Below are positions 32,880-41,278 of a DNA stretch of 48,085 nt, in pieces. This stretch comes from Nitrosopumilaceae archaeon AB1(1) (GTDB lineage: Archaea; Thermoproteota; Nitrososphaeria; Nitrososphaerales; Nitrosopumilaceae). The number at the start of each line of letters is the position of its first letter. Position 1 is the stretch's first letter. Location of the stretch: positions 550,195 to 598,279 of the forward strand of contig CP136752.1 of the NCBI GenBank assembly GCA_033471095.1, given 5' to 3'. Made by a program: the position numbers and the translations under genes. The notes under the pieces were generated by a model. The model was not told the DNA's origin and did not search any database. It saw only the letters and a program-made list of their open reading frames with translations.

Positions 32880-34325
32880 ATGGATACAAATCAGGTCTTT
32901 GAGATAATAGAGAAGCAGAATATAACATTCCTTGATTTCTGGTTTGTAGATATCTTCGGTGAATTACACAGAATGGGAATGCCCAGTTATGCTGTATCTG
33001 AATCTAATTTTACCGATGGATTAGAGAAACTCGATGCAAGCTCTATTCGTGGATTTAAAGATGTTAATCAATCCGATATGATACTAAAACCTGATCCTGA
33101 TTCATTTTGTATTTTACCACCAGATTATGATAATGGTACAAGAAAGAATGGTAGGATATTTTGTGATCTTTATGAGGCAAATACTAAATCCCCAACTAGA
33201 TACGGAAGAGATTCTAGAGGGATTGTTGCAAAAGCTGAAGAACGTTTGAAACAATTTAATCTAACACATACACACTGGGGACCTGAAATAGAATTTTTTG
33301 TGTTTGATGCAATCAATGTATATCCATCACCATATGCAGCTACTCATTCGTATGGTGGTTCTGGTTATTCAATTGAATCCAAAGAATCTCCATGGGCAAA
33401 GGGGAATATTAGTACTGCCATCGACATTAAAGAAGGATATTATCCATCACAACCCAAAGATACACTTGAAGTATTTAGAAAAAATGTTTGTGATGATTTA
33501 TATCATTACTTTGGAATAAAAATAGAAGCTGAACATCATGAAGTTGCAACATCTGGACAATGTGAAATCAATTTACTATACGATAACATGAAAATAATGG
33601 CAGATAATGTAATTACGGTCAAAAACGTGACCAAAGTTAAAGCCAAAAATTCAAACAAAGTGGCCACATTCATGCCCAAACCAATCTTTGGTGATAATGC
33701 ATCTGCTATGCATGTACATCAAAGTATTTGGAGCGATGATTCGAATAAAATGTTTGACAAAGATGATGATATCACTCAACTAAGTCAGATGGGCAGATAC
33801 TACATTGGAGGCATACTAGAGCACGCATCTACAATATGTTCAATATCGAATCCTACAACCAATTCCTATAAACGACTAGTCCCTGGTTTTGAGGCCCCCG
33901 TTTACATATGTTGGGGAATTGGAAATCGTTCTGCAGCAGTACGAGTACCAATGTATAATCGTGATAATCAAAATAGTAAAAGAATCGAGTATCGTGTACC
34001 TGACCCAACTGCAAACATCTACTTGTTAGAGAGCGCACTACTCCTTGCCGGTCTTGATGGAATTAATAAGAAAATTGATCCTGGAGATCCTATAAAAGAT
34101 AATATCTACAAAATGCCTGATAGTAAAAAACGCGAATATGGAATTAAATCACTTCCTTCTAATCTCCAAATTGCACTAAACGCATTAGAAAATGACTCGG
34201 CATTTCTTGAAAAAGAATTTACCTCAGATTTCCTAGACACATACGTTGAATTGAAACATGCAGAGTTTTCTGCATTCGCACAGACCCCTACTGCATGGGA
34301 AGTATCCATGTATGCTGACGCATAA
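32880..34325 (+). CDS. glnA: Second glutamine synthetase-family protein
   Basis: A 481-residue GS homolog clearly divergent from the one at 22992. Catalytic blocks are kept: HWGPEIEFFVFDA (about 134-146), EHHEVATSGQCEINL, ASAMHVHQSIW (intact second His, unlike paralog 1), NPTTNSYKRLVPGFEAPVYI, NRSAAVRVP and YRVPDPTANIYLLES. A Tyr sits in DNIYKM near the adenylylation position of bacterial enzymes, but no such control is expected here. A TATA-like TATAAAAA (32857-32864) lies just upstream. Plain glutamine synthesis is the default call; its place after the aminomutase raises use on beta-glutamate. Confidence 0.92.
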   Translation: MDTNQVFEIIEKQNITFLDFWFVDIFGELHRMGMPSYAVSESNFTDGLEKLDASSIRGFKDVNQSDMILKPDPDSFCILPPDYDNGTRKNGRIFCDLYEANTKSPTRYGRDSRGIVAKAEERLKQFNLTHTHWGPEIEFFVFDAINVYPSPYAATHSYGGSGYSIESKESPWAKGNISTAIDIKEGYYPSQPKDTLEVFRKNVCDDLYHYFGIKIEAEHHEVATSGQCEINLLYDNMKIMADNVITVKNVTKVKAKNSNKVATFMPKPIFGDNASAMHVHQSIWSDDSNKMFDKDDDITQLSQMGRYYIGGILEHASTICSISNPTTNSYKRLVPGFEAPVYICWGIGNRSAAVRVPMYNRDNQNSKRIEYRVPDPTANIYLLESALLLAGLDGINKKIDPGDPIKDNIYKMPDSKKREYGIKSLPSNLQIALNALENDSAFLEKEFTSDFLDTYVELKHAEFSAFAQTPTAWEVSMYADA

Positions 34326-34468
34326 ATCCAGATTACTCATTATACACTGAATACTCTGAAAACTCTAGATACAAGAATTACTCTATACTTGCTGAAAATA
34401 CAACTAGACAATGATTCCCTCACTATTCATTAATAATAATCACTTAAAATGAACAATTGAATCATAAG

Positions 34469-34478
34469 TTTTAAATAT
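34469..34478 (+). promoter_or_regulatory. TATA box of tfb
   Basis: TTTTAAATAT is centred about 28 nt before ATG 34502, fitting a leaderless transcript. Confidence 0.5.
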
Positions 34479-34501
34479 CTAGTAGTTAAGAATAATATTC
34501 T

Positions 34502-35416
34502 ATGGTTAAAACAGAAAAATCATCAGGCGTTAAATGTCCCCGTTGTAATAAAGGCAAACTAGTGACCGATAATGAATCTGGTGAAATGTTTTGTACAAAA
34601 TGTGGTTTTGTAGTATCTGAAAAGATTGAAGAATCTGGTCCAGAGTGGCGCTCCTTTACACAAGATGAACACGGAGATAGAGCAAGAGCTGGTGCTCCAA
34701 CATCACTAACAATGCATGATATGGGTCTTGCTACAATAATTAATCCAATAAATAAAGATGCTTCAGGCAAACCTCTTGCAGCATCTATGAAAAGTACAAT
34801 TGAGAGACTTCGTACTTGGGATAGTAGAAGTCAAGTACACGAACCAGTAGATAGAAACTTTCGTCAAGCATTTAGTGAATTGAATAGATTAAAAGATAAA
34901 CTAGCAATATCTGACGCTGTTATTGAAAAGGCAGCATACATTTATCGTAAGGCACTTGAAAAAGGACTGGTACGAGGTCGTTCTATTTCTGCTTTAATGG
35001 CATCTGCTCTTTATGCTGCATGTAGAGATACATCAACACCAAGAAATCTAAAAGATGTTGAACAAGCCGCAAACATAAAACGTAAAGATATTGCAAGATG
35101 TTATCGATTACTTGTTAAAGAATTAGATTTGAGAATGCCTGTAACAAGTTCTATTCAATGTGTTGCTCGAATAGCAAGTCTCATTAATATTAAAGAATCT
35201 ACAAAACGTTATGCAGTTGAAGTGTTAAAAAAGGCACAAGAAAATGAAGTTTCTGCAGGAAAAGATCCAATGGGTCTAGCAGCAGCAGCACTATACCTGT
35301 CTTGTGTAAAATATAATGAAGAGAAAACTCAGCGAGATATTGCCGAAGCTGCAAATGTTACTGAAGTGACAATCCGTAATAGATACAAAGGTCTTAAAGA
35401 ATCTTTAAACATCTAG
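34502..35416 (+). CDS. tfb: Transcription initiation factor TFB
   Basis: The archaeal TFIIB homolog that binds TBP-DNA and recruits RNA polymerase. 304 residues, complete. The N-terminal zinc ribbon is Cys12, Cys15, Cys31, Cys34; the B-reader region is ESGPEWRSFTQDE (about 44-56). Two cyclin repeats follow, starting about 115 and about 210, with SALMASALYAACRDTSTPRN and MGLAAAALYLSCVKYNEEKT as their core helices. Thaumarchaea often carry several TFBs, so this may be one of a set. The end overlaps the converging antiporter gene by 4 bp. Confidence 0.96.
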   Translation: MVKTEKSSGVKCPRCNKGKLVTDNESGEMFCTKCGFVVSEKIEESGPEWRSFTQDEHGDRARAGAPTSLTMHDMGLATIINPINKDASGKPLAASMKSTIERLRTWDSRSQVHEPVDRNFRQAFSELNRLKDKLAISDAVIEKAAYIYRKALEKGLVRGRSISALMASALYAACRDTSTPRNLKDVEQAANIKRKDIARCYRLLVKELDLRMPVTSSIQCVARIASLINIKESTKRYAVEVLKKAQENEVSAGKDPMGLAAAALYLSCVKYNEEKTQRDIAEAANVTEVTIRNRYKGLKESLNI

Positions 35417-36759
35417 TCTTTGATTTCAGATTCATCTACATTTGGTTTTACAAATCCACCTCTATCACTTTCTTTGTTGGGTATTTTTTTGGCCGTTGAC
35501 AGACCAATTGTAGTTAGAATTACTGATGTTAATATGATTACAAATACAATTTGCGGATAAATGTGAGCGTTTGGTAATCCAAGTGTTATTGGAAATGTTG
35601 CTAGTACCGCAGCTGCCAAACCTCTAGGAATCATTACAGACGTGACACGTTTATCTAATCTTGAAAATCTACTTGTAAGTGTGACCCTGGTAAGAGCTAA
35701 TCGTCCTAGGTAAATTCCAAGGGTTGCTACAATTCCAAATATGATATATTCTATATTTCCAAAACTTGCAAGTAATCCTACAAAGACAAAAAAGAATGCA
35801 CGTACTAGAAATGTAAGTTGATTGTGCATAGTATCATCATTTGAAATATATGGAATTTTTATGTGTAGTAACCTGAATAATCTCTTTCTATTTCCCAACA
35901 TTAATCCAAATACAAGAGCTGTAAGTGCGCCAGATTCGCCCAATGTCTGAGCTAGGAAAAATAATACAAAAAGCATTCCGAGTGTTAACATGTATGCGTG
36001 TTTTGTGTTTGGTAGCTTTGATGTGAGGAACATCCATGGAATTCCTACTCCAAGTCCTAATGCTAATCCAATTATCACCGAATCGCCTATAGCGCTTAAT
36101 GTAGATAAATCAAAGTATCCTACCAGTACAGCTCCGAACAAAATGAATGCTATAATGGTGGACAGAATATCTGTCATTGCAGATTCAAAACTTAGAACTG
36201 ATTTTGTGTCCTCAGACACTTTTAATTCACGTACTAGACCAAATACAATAATCGAACTACTTCCACCTACAATTGCTGCAAGTAATATACTATCTAGTAT
36301 CTCCCACTCTAACCAAAAGAAAGCAAGTGTCGCTACTATAACGACCGACATAACAAAACCGATTATAGCTAGTAAAAATGAAAAATGTGCAATCTTTGCC
36401 ATACTTTTAAGATCAAGATTTAATCCGCCATCAAACATGATTATGATCAAAGCTAATGCTGCAAAGTATGGAACAACACTTGTAACTGTACTTGGCTCTA
36501 CTATGCCAAGAATTGGCCCAATAATTACTCCAAATATCATCAAGAAAGCAATATCTGGTATACCCGTGCGTTTGAAAAATGCCTCCCCTGCTATCCCTAA
36601 AAATATTATGACTCCTGCTGTAAGAAGTAAAACGTGTGCAGAAATTGTACCTTTAGTTAGTGACTCGAAACCATTTTGTAGATTGCGTAAAATATCAAAA
36701 ATTGTATCTACATCAAATGATTCAATTAATAGTATAATCATAGTTGGATCGAGAATCAT
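35413..36759 (-). CDS. Cation/proton antiporter (CPA1/NhaP-type)
   Basis: A 448-residue integral membrane protein with about 12 hydrophobic helices. Family landmarks are FMLIFGVIIGP-like text (AFLMIFGVIIGPILG, about 70-84), IIMFDGGLNLDLKSM (about 105-119), and FESAMTDILSTIIAFILFGA (about 190-209), where the ES..TD acidic pair matches the ion-binding aspartate region. GALTALVFGLMLGNR lies further on. It likely exchanges Na+ or K+ for protons to set internal pH and salt. The C-terminal tail is short and acidic, with no TrkA domain. Near the osmotic gene block. Confidence 0.9.
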   Translation of the reverse strand: MILDPTMIILLIESFDVDTIFDILRNLQNGFESLTKGTISAHVLLLTAGVIIFLGIAGEAFFKRTGIPDIAFLMIFGVIIGPILGIVEPSTVTSVVPYFAALALIIIMFDGGLNLDLKSMAKIAHFSFLLAIIGFVMSVVIVATLAFFWLEWEILDSILLAAIVGGSSSIIVFGLVRELKVSEDTKSVLSFESAMTDILSTIIAFILFGAVLVGYFDLSTLSAIGDSVIIGLALGLGVGIPWMFLTSKLPNTKHAYMLTLGMLFVLFFLAQTLGESGALTALVFGLMLGNRKRLFRLLHIKIPYISNDDTMHNQLTFLVRAFFFVFVGLLASFGNIEYIIFGIVATLGIYLGRLALTRVTLTSRFSRLDKRVTSVMIPRGLAAAVLATFPITLGLPNAHIYPQIVFVIILTSVILTTIGLSTAKKIPNKESDRGGFVKPNVDESEIKD

Positions 36760-36851
36760 CTAGTTTACGATTAAATTATATACATTTATTTCAATTTGTT
36801 AAATCAAATTGTCTTGTATGATGATTCATTATTCATTAATGATTTACTCAT

Positions 36852-36860
36852 GATATAATT
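36852..36860 (+). promoter_or_regulatory. TATA box of the hemerythrin-like gene
   Basis: GATATAATT lies 30 nt (centre) before TTG 36886. The alternative GTG 36868 is only 12 nt from the centre, too close, so the TTG start is preferred. Confidence 0.45.
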
Positions 36861-36885
36861 AGGACTAGTGTGTTTTCTACCTATA

Positions 36886-37434
36886 TTGAGTGCCACAAAT
36901 ACCTTACAGCAAGATCATATCCAGGCTCGTCGTATAGAGAAACTTGCATCTAAAGCATCTCAAGTTCTTTACACCGGTGGTAATGTGCCATTCTCTGATA
37001 TACAAAAGATGATAGTAATAATGGCTGAATTCTTTGATTCTATTCATTATTCTAGGGAAGAGGATTCATACTTTGCCTGTGTTGCAGGGTATAATCGTCT
37101 GCAAGATGAGGTTCGTGTATTCATGATTGAACATGAATTTGGTAGAAGAATTGCTAATAAAATTAAATTTCATCTTGAAGAATGGCAAAATGGTAAAGAC
37201 TCACGTGAACCCGTAGCTAGATTTCTGCGTACATATTCGATATATCTGATGGATCATTTACAAAAGGAGGACAAGTTTTTCCAAGAAGCGTCTTCAACAG
37301 TTTTGAATAAGGATGAGGAAGTTGAAATGTATAATTTATTTCATTCTTCAGATACGATTAATATGAAAATTTCAGAAATTGTAAAAGAAATTGATAATCT
37401 TGAAAATCGATCTTGGTATACTCAATCTCTGTAA
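36886..37434 (+). CDS. Hemerythrin-like (HHE) domain protein
   Basis: A 182-residue four-helix protein from TTG 36886 (MSATNTLQQDHIQARRIEKL). Metal-binding candidates follow the HHE pattern: QQDH near residue 10, HYSREEDSYF (about 54-63), IEHEFGRRI (about 83-91) and MDHLQKEDKFFQ (about 128-139), giving His-ExxE/D-His spacing for a di-iron site. Such proteins sense or bind oxygen, nitric oxide or iron; which one is not evident. It is monocistronic, with the antiporter divergent upstream. Confidence 0.87.
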   Translation: MSATNTLQQDHIQARRIEKLASKASQVLYTGGNVPFSDIQKMIVIMAEFFDSIHYSREEDSYFACVAGYNRLQDEVRVFMIEHEFGRRIANKIKFHLEEWQNGKDSREPVARFLRTYSIYLMDHLQKEDKFFQEASSTVLNKDEEVEMYNLFHSSDTINMKISEIVKEIDNLENRSWYTQSL

Positions 37435-37447
37435 ATTATACATCTAA

Positions 37448-37469
37448 TAATTTAGGGTTCTGTTACATT
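37448..37469 (+). repeat. Direct repeat copy 1, IS-end-like
   Basis: TAATTTAGGGTTCTGTTACA plus two bases recurs at 38372 with one mismatch. GGGTTCTGTTGCA-type sequences are common at the ends of IS6-like elements. Copy 1 also forms a 6-bp hairpin with AGAACC about 30 bp downstream (37487-37492). Confidence 0.6.
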
Positions 37470-37575
37470 TTCGGATATTATTCATAGAACCATAGAGAAG
37501 AAATAGTTAAACACCTGATAATGTTATAGAATACTCGCACATATACTTGATATATTACTAGTCATTTACAAAACT

Positions 37576-37986
37576 ATGTCAAAAAGTAGATTATCAGAAA
37601 TTTATGTAAGAATATTCATATTCTTTCTCTGTATCAATTTAGGATTACATGTAGTTCAAGAAGCAACTGGTGCTGATTTTAACGCACCTGATTATCCTAG
37701 TTTTTCACACATCATTGGACAAATTAATTCAGATTTTGCATCCGATAATCCATTAGACATTATACAATCATACACATATTGGACATACGAATTGGTACGA
37801 GTTCTTTTCGGTACACTAACTGGTGGATTCATCATGAGTGTAATTAATACAGTATATCCATTCCCTGATGCTTTTACTTATGGTGTACAAGTAATTCTAT
37901 CCTTCTTGTTGATATTGACAATTCTTCCCTATCTTCTCCAAATAGGATCACTAATACTTGGCAGAACTATAAAATCTCCAATTTAA
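37576..37986 (+). CDS. Hypothetical membrane protein, 3 TM
   Basis: A 136-residue protein with predicted helices IYVRIFIFFLCINLGLHVVQ (about 9-28), VLFGTLTGGFIMSVINTVYP (about 75-94) and VQVILSFLLILTILPYLLQI (about 104-123). A longer extracellular or cytoplasmic loop lies between the first two (ADFNAPDYPSFSHII...). No known family. It sits between the two IS-end-like direct repeats and could be cargo. Function unknown. Confidence 0.65.
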   Translation: MSKSRLSEIYVRIFIFFLCINLGLHVVQEATGADFNAPDYPSFSHIIGQINSDFASDNPLDIIQSYTYWTYELVRVLFGTLTGGFIMSVINTVYPFPDAFTYGVQVILSFLLILTILPYLLQIGSLILGRTIKSPI

Positions 37987-37995
37987 TATGAATAA

Positions 37996-38229
37996 TTAAT
38001 CATAATCTTCATTGACATAATATTCATCATCTACATCAGGATCATTAATTAAAACTAATTTCATACCACAATCAACACACGATGTAGGCTTTATGTATCT
38101 TGGATCATCTTCAAACTCTAATCTATCAAATTCAACTGGTTCGTGATATCCCCTACGATCACATTTCCTAGCATTATAGTGTGATTGTATAGCAGAGTAG
38201 ATTAATCCACATAGAGTTTTTAAAGACAT
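37996..38229 (-). CDS. Small hypothetical protein with one CxxC
   Basis: A 77-residue protein from ATG 38229 (MSLKTLCGLIYSAIQSHYNA). The N-terminal helix carries Cys and a CDRRGYHEP segment; the middle has SCVDCGMKLVLIND. CDRRGYH and CVDC could build one zinc site (CxxxxxH/CxxC), resembling zinc ribbons of small viral or mobile-element proteins. The acidic end (DPDVDDEYYVNEDYD) is striking. It lies between the two direct repeats and converges on the preceding membrane-protein gene. Confidence 0.6.
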   Translation of the reverse strand: MSLKTLCGLIYSAIQSHYNARKCDRRGYHEPVEFDRLEFEDDPRYIKPTSCVDCGMKLVLINDPDVDDEYYVNEDYD

Positions 38230-38371
38230 GTGCAATATTTTTCATTCTAATATTTAACATATTATTCAAAGTTTTATCAGCATATTTAGTCAAATTCATT
38301 AATTTGTAAAAAAATTAGAGTTTTCAAAGATAATCCATATTATGCATATCACTAGATGACTTCACACAACC

Positions 38372-38393
38372 TAATTTAGGGTTCTGTTGCATT
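38372..38393 (+). repeat. Direct repeat copy 2, IS-end-like
   Basis: Second copy of the 22-bp repeat (GGGTTCTGTTGCATT, preceded by TAATTTA), same orientation as copy 1, 0.9 kb away. The bases before it (AACC) make a near-palindrome AACCTAATTTAGGGTT. Confidence 0.6.
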
Positions 38394-38429
38394 ATTGAGA
38401 CCTAGTCAAAAGGTTTGAATAAATTAAGT

Positions 38430-38888
38430 TTAGCCATAGTATGATGAAAAACTCACAGTACCATTTGCTTCTAAAATTTCATATCTGTTATTATTCTCAT
38501 ATTCAAAATTAAAATCAACGGTATCATTTTCCTGCTCGATGATGAGTCCTAAATTAATTTGATATATTCCATTTGGACCTATTGCTGAAACAATTTCCTC
38601 AAACTCCGTTTTCCCTTTTATTATGGCTTTTTCTGAAGTTAATTTTACATTTATGTTATATGCAATTCCCTTGCCTTGATTATGAATTATAAAATGTGCT
38701 GATGTACTCGCTGTAGACTTTTGATCCTCGGTAATTATTTTACATACCAATAATGGTGTGAGATTATCATTTCGTTCTTCTTTAATTATTTCATATAATT
38801 GTCTGTTGTGCAAAAATGTTAATATACCCACACCTGCCAAAACAATCGTACTAATGATTAAAATTAATTCTCCAAATTGATGTTCCAA
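38430..38888 (-). CDS. Membrane-anchored hypothetical protein
   Basis: A 152-residue protein with one N-terminal membrane helix (GELILIISTIVLAGVGILTF, about 6-25), a short basic-acidic linker and a beta-rich domain. The domain resembles immunoglobulin-like or CARDB-like folds: AHFIIHNQGKGIAYNINVKL (about 64-83), then several strands to the end. No known function. It lies beside the restriction enzyme gene, divergent from it with a 64-bp gap. Confidence 0.62.
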   Translation of the reverse strand: MEHQFGELILIISTIVLAGVGILTFLHNRQLYEIIKEERNDNLTPLLVCKIITEDQKSTASTSAHFIIHNQGKGIAYNINVKLTSEKAIIKGKTEFEEIVSAIGPNGIYQINLGLIIEQENDTVDFNFEYENNNRYEILEANGTVSFSSYYG

Positions 38889-38952
38889 TTATGTTATATC
38901 TAAAATATTAAACTTAAAAAACTTTATGTATAAACTCACAAACATATGATTT

Positions 38953-39804
38953 TTGGTTAATAAATACTATTACAAATATGATGTTTTATTGATAAGCAAA
39001 AATAAAATAAAATCGTATTTAAACAAATCAGTATCAAGTAATCCAGTAATATTGGGAATAGATAAAACAAGTTTTGGACATAGCGCAGGTAACATATTCG
39101 AAGAATGGACATTTAATAATCTCAAATCTAAAGATTCAAATTTTGAAATTTGGCGACCAAATGAATTTTTAAATTTAGCAGTACAACAAAACAATGGCAA
39201 TTCTATTACTAAATCACTAACTCAAACATGGTGGGCTGATTTACATTTTAATTCAAAAATTAAAGATGTGATTAATTATGATAGAACCCAACAAGATGGA
39301 GCTGATCTATTGTTGCACTATGGCGATACAAAAACTATCCTAACAAATATGAATAACGTGATTTTGATTAATGTTAAATCTCATAACGCAGATAAAGATG
39401 GTCGTGATCCTAATATTTTATCTGCATATCGTCTTTTAAAATTTTTGAATGGCGTATTACACAATAAAAATCCACAAAAAAACTTAAATCGTATATCATA
39501 CTGGATAATTGGATTTTCATATAAATATGATAAAATAATCAAACAAACTAAAATCACAGAAGTGAATGTTAAAGATTTGTTTTTGCTTGATGTGGATTCT
39601 ATGCCTAACATTAATTTTGACTCAGCAATTCAAATACAATGGCATCCATCTAAAATGAGTGAAATACACAATCAATCAAAAAAACAGTTTGTTGATAAAT
39701 TAGTAGACAAATTTGATCATGCATGGATTAAACATAAAACTTCAAAAGATGAACGTTTTAACACATTACTTGGAGATATAAAAGGATTTTTAGATACGAT
39801 ATAG
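38953..39804 (+). CDS. HincII-like type II restriction endonuclease
   Basis: A 283-residue protein starting at TTG 38953, with a TATA-like TTTATGTATAAA about 24 nt upstream. Along its length it follows HincII: GHSAGNIFEEWTFNNLKS (HincII GHAAGEPFEKLVYKFLK), DGADLLLH, PNILSAYRLLKFLNG and DSAIQIQWHPSKM (HincII AAMQIQFHVRDL). The catalytic acidic residue Asp118 and Lys142 align with HincII Asp114 and Lys129. Asn140 replaces Asp127, so cutting may be weak or lost. By homology the target could be GTYRAC-like, but this is unproven. It converges with the methylase gene (15-bp overlap). Confidence 0.82.
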   Translation: MVNKYYYKYDVLLISKNKIKSYLNKSVSSNPVILGIDKTSFGHSAGNIFEEWTFNNLKSKDSNFEIWRPNEFLNLAVQQNNGNSITKSLTQTWWADLHFNSKIKDVINYDRTQQDGADLLLHYGDTKTILTNMNNVILINVKSHNADKDGRDPNILSAYRLLKFLNGVLHNKNPQKNLNRISYWIIGFSYKYDKIIKQTKITEVNVKDLFLLDVDSMPNINFDSAIQIQWHPSKMSEIHNQSKKQFVDKLVDKFDHAWIKHKTSKDERFNTLLGDIKGFLDTI

Positions 39805-40539
39805 TTTTTTAACATATTTGTTTATATTATCAAAGTCAGTCATATTTTGTGTAAGTATAGCATCAACTTCTTTAACTATGCGATTATGTAAATAAACTTC
39901 TCTTTTATTATTCCAATTAATTAATTTAATTGGTATGTTTGCAAGTGGTCGTTCAGAAAATTCTGCCACACCGCCACGAATCAAACCTTTATTTTTAATC
40001 CATTCAAATATTGTATCTGAATTCAATAGACCTAAAAGATATTTTGTAGATTCTTGCATATGAGGTTTCTTTACTAAAACTGCTACATCTTGTGCTGTAA
40101 AATAATTTCCATTTGAATAACTAAATCGAACAAATTGTTTTTTATTTATTCTTTCTTTACATGGCACAATGATCTTTTCAGTGTTATTTTTCATCAAATT
40201 ATAATTCCTCATGAAAGACCATTCAAACCACTTTATATTATTTTTATAATCGAATCGTTTGATTAAATCTGTCCTGTACTTAAAAAGTTGTTCATAAAAA
40301 TTTGGAAATTTCTTGACATCATCATCATGATTGAGTAAAATATATCGTACAAATCCATCATGTGTGTATTTGTTAAGATGGTACGCTTTGATTACTTTAA
40401 TTGTTTTTTTCAATTCTTTTTTTAATAGTTTTGAATCATCCTCAAGTTTGAATGCTCGATCCAAACCTGAAACCATTCCATTACCAATGTCTACAATATC
40501 TCCTAATCGTACATCACTGTTGTTTTTGATCTCTATCAA
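39790..40539 (-). CDS. DNA adenine methyltransferase, C-terminal (target-recognition) part
   Basis: A 249-residue frame continuing the methylase at 40514, in the +1 frame relative to it. It starts at TTG 40539 if made alone. Its content, such as VRLGDIVDIGNGMVSGLDRA (about 10-29), KEIIVPCKE-like KIIVPCKERI, and YFTAQDVAVLVK, is the usual C-terminal recognition half of HincII-type gamma-class adenine methylases. The two parts sum to about 500 residues, close to M.HincII. A 1-base insertion within the 26-bp overlap explains the split best. Confidence 0.8.
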   Translation of the reverse strand: MIEIKNNSDVRLGDIVDIGNGMVSGLDRAFKLEDDSKLLKKELKKTIKVIKAYHLNKYTHDGFVRYILLNHDDDVKKFPNFYEQLFKYRTDLIKRFDYKNNIKWFEWSFMRNYNLMKNNTEKIIVPCKERINKKQFVRFSYSNGNYFTAQDVAVLVKKPHMQESTKYLLGLLNSDTIFEWIKNKGLIRGGVAEFSERPLANIPIKLINWNNKREVYLHNRIVKEVDAILTQNMTDFDNINKYVKKLYRI

Positions 40540-41278
40540 TTTGTTTAGATATGCTAAATGGAAACATAGACCAGATGGAACTGTCCGTAAATTGTTTTTG
40601 CTTATATTGAATTTTTTCAGTCATATCCACAACAGTGAATTTTGATTTTGAATGATTTTTAACAAATTTAAATATCATAATACTTGATGCGACATTTTTA
40701 AAAATTGGTTTCTCTCCATACATGATAATCTTTTCAATATGACCTTTTTCCATCATAATTTCACGTAATTTTTTAGTATGCAATGTTCGTAACCAGTAAT
40801 CAGGTGTGATGAGAATCATCTCTCCATCATCGGTTAAAACATCAATTGCTTTTAAGATAAATGCATGTAAAATATCCATCAATCCATTACATAGTTTCAT
40901 TTCTTTTAATTCATTACGAATATTTTGTGGTAAATTCTTCCAACGTATATACGGTGGATTGCCGATAACTACATCATATTTTTTAGGTGGTTTCCATGTT
41001 AAAAAATTCTCATAGATTATATCTACATTTGATTCATTCGTAAGTGTATTATCTATCTCTACTCCACAAATATTTTGAAATCCTTTTGATTGTAAAGTAG
41101 TTAAAAAAATACCTTTTCCAGCAGATGGTTCCAATATTGCAGAATTTTTAGATTTACTAATCATTGATGTCATCTGCTCAGTTAAGAATTCTGGTGTAAA
41201 ATATTGACCTAATGCCTTCATGTTTATTTGTGATTTATAATTCCGTTGTTTTTGTATTGTTGAATTGAATTGATTCAT
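40514..41278 (-). CDS. DNA adenine methyltransferase, N-terminal catalytic part
   Basis: A 254-residue frame holding all catalytic motifs of a gamma-class N6-adenine methylase: GQYFTPEFLTEQM (24-36), the SAM-binding ILEPSAGKGIFL (48-59), and the catalytic NPPYIRW (107-113). It ends prematurely at TGA 40514-40516 after SISKQIDRDQKQQ, where the recognition domain should follow in another frame. The protein as read has no target-recognition domain. It overlaps the zinc-ribbon gene by 4 bp. It is expected to protect the host from the HincII-like nuclease. Confidence 0.85.
   Translation of the reverse strand: MNQFNSTIQKQRNYKSQINMKALGQYFTPEFLTEQMTSMISKSKNSAILEPSAGKGIFLTTLQSKGFQNICGVEIDNTLTNESNVDIIYENFLTWKPPKKYDVVIGNPPYIRWKNLPQNIRNELKEMKLCNGLMDILHAFILKAIDVLTDDGEMILITPDYWLRTLHTKKLREIMMEKGHIEKIIMYGEKPIFKNVASSIMIFKFVKNHSKSKFTVVDMTEKIQYKQKQFTDSSIWSMFPFSISKQIDRDQKQQ

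Noticed and set aside
35990-36763. A 257-codon plus-strand ORF
   Set aside because: It is antisense to the antiporter gene, whose protein has clear family motifs. The plus-strand translation shows no recognisable domain.
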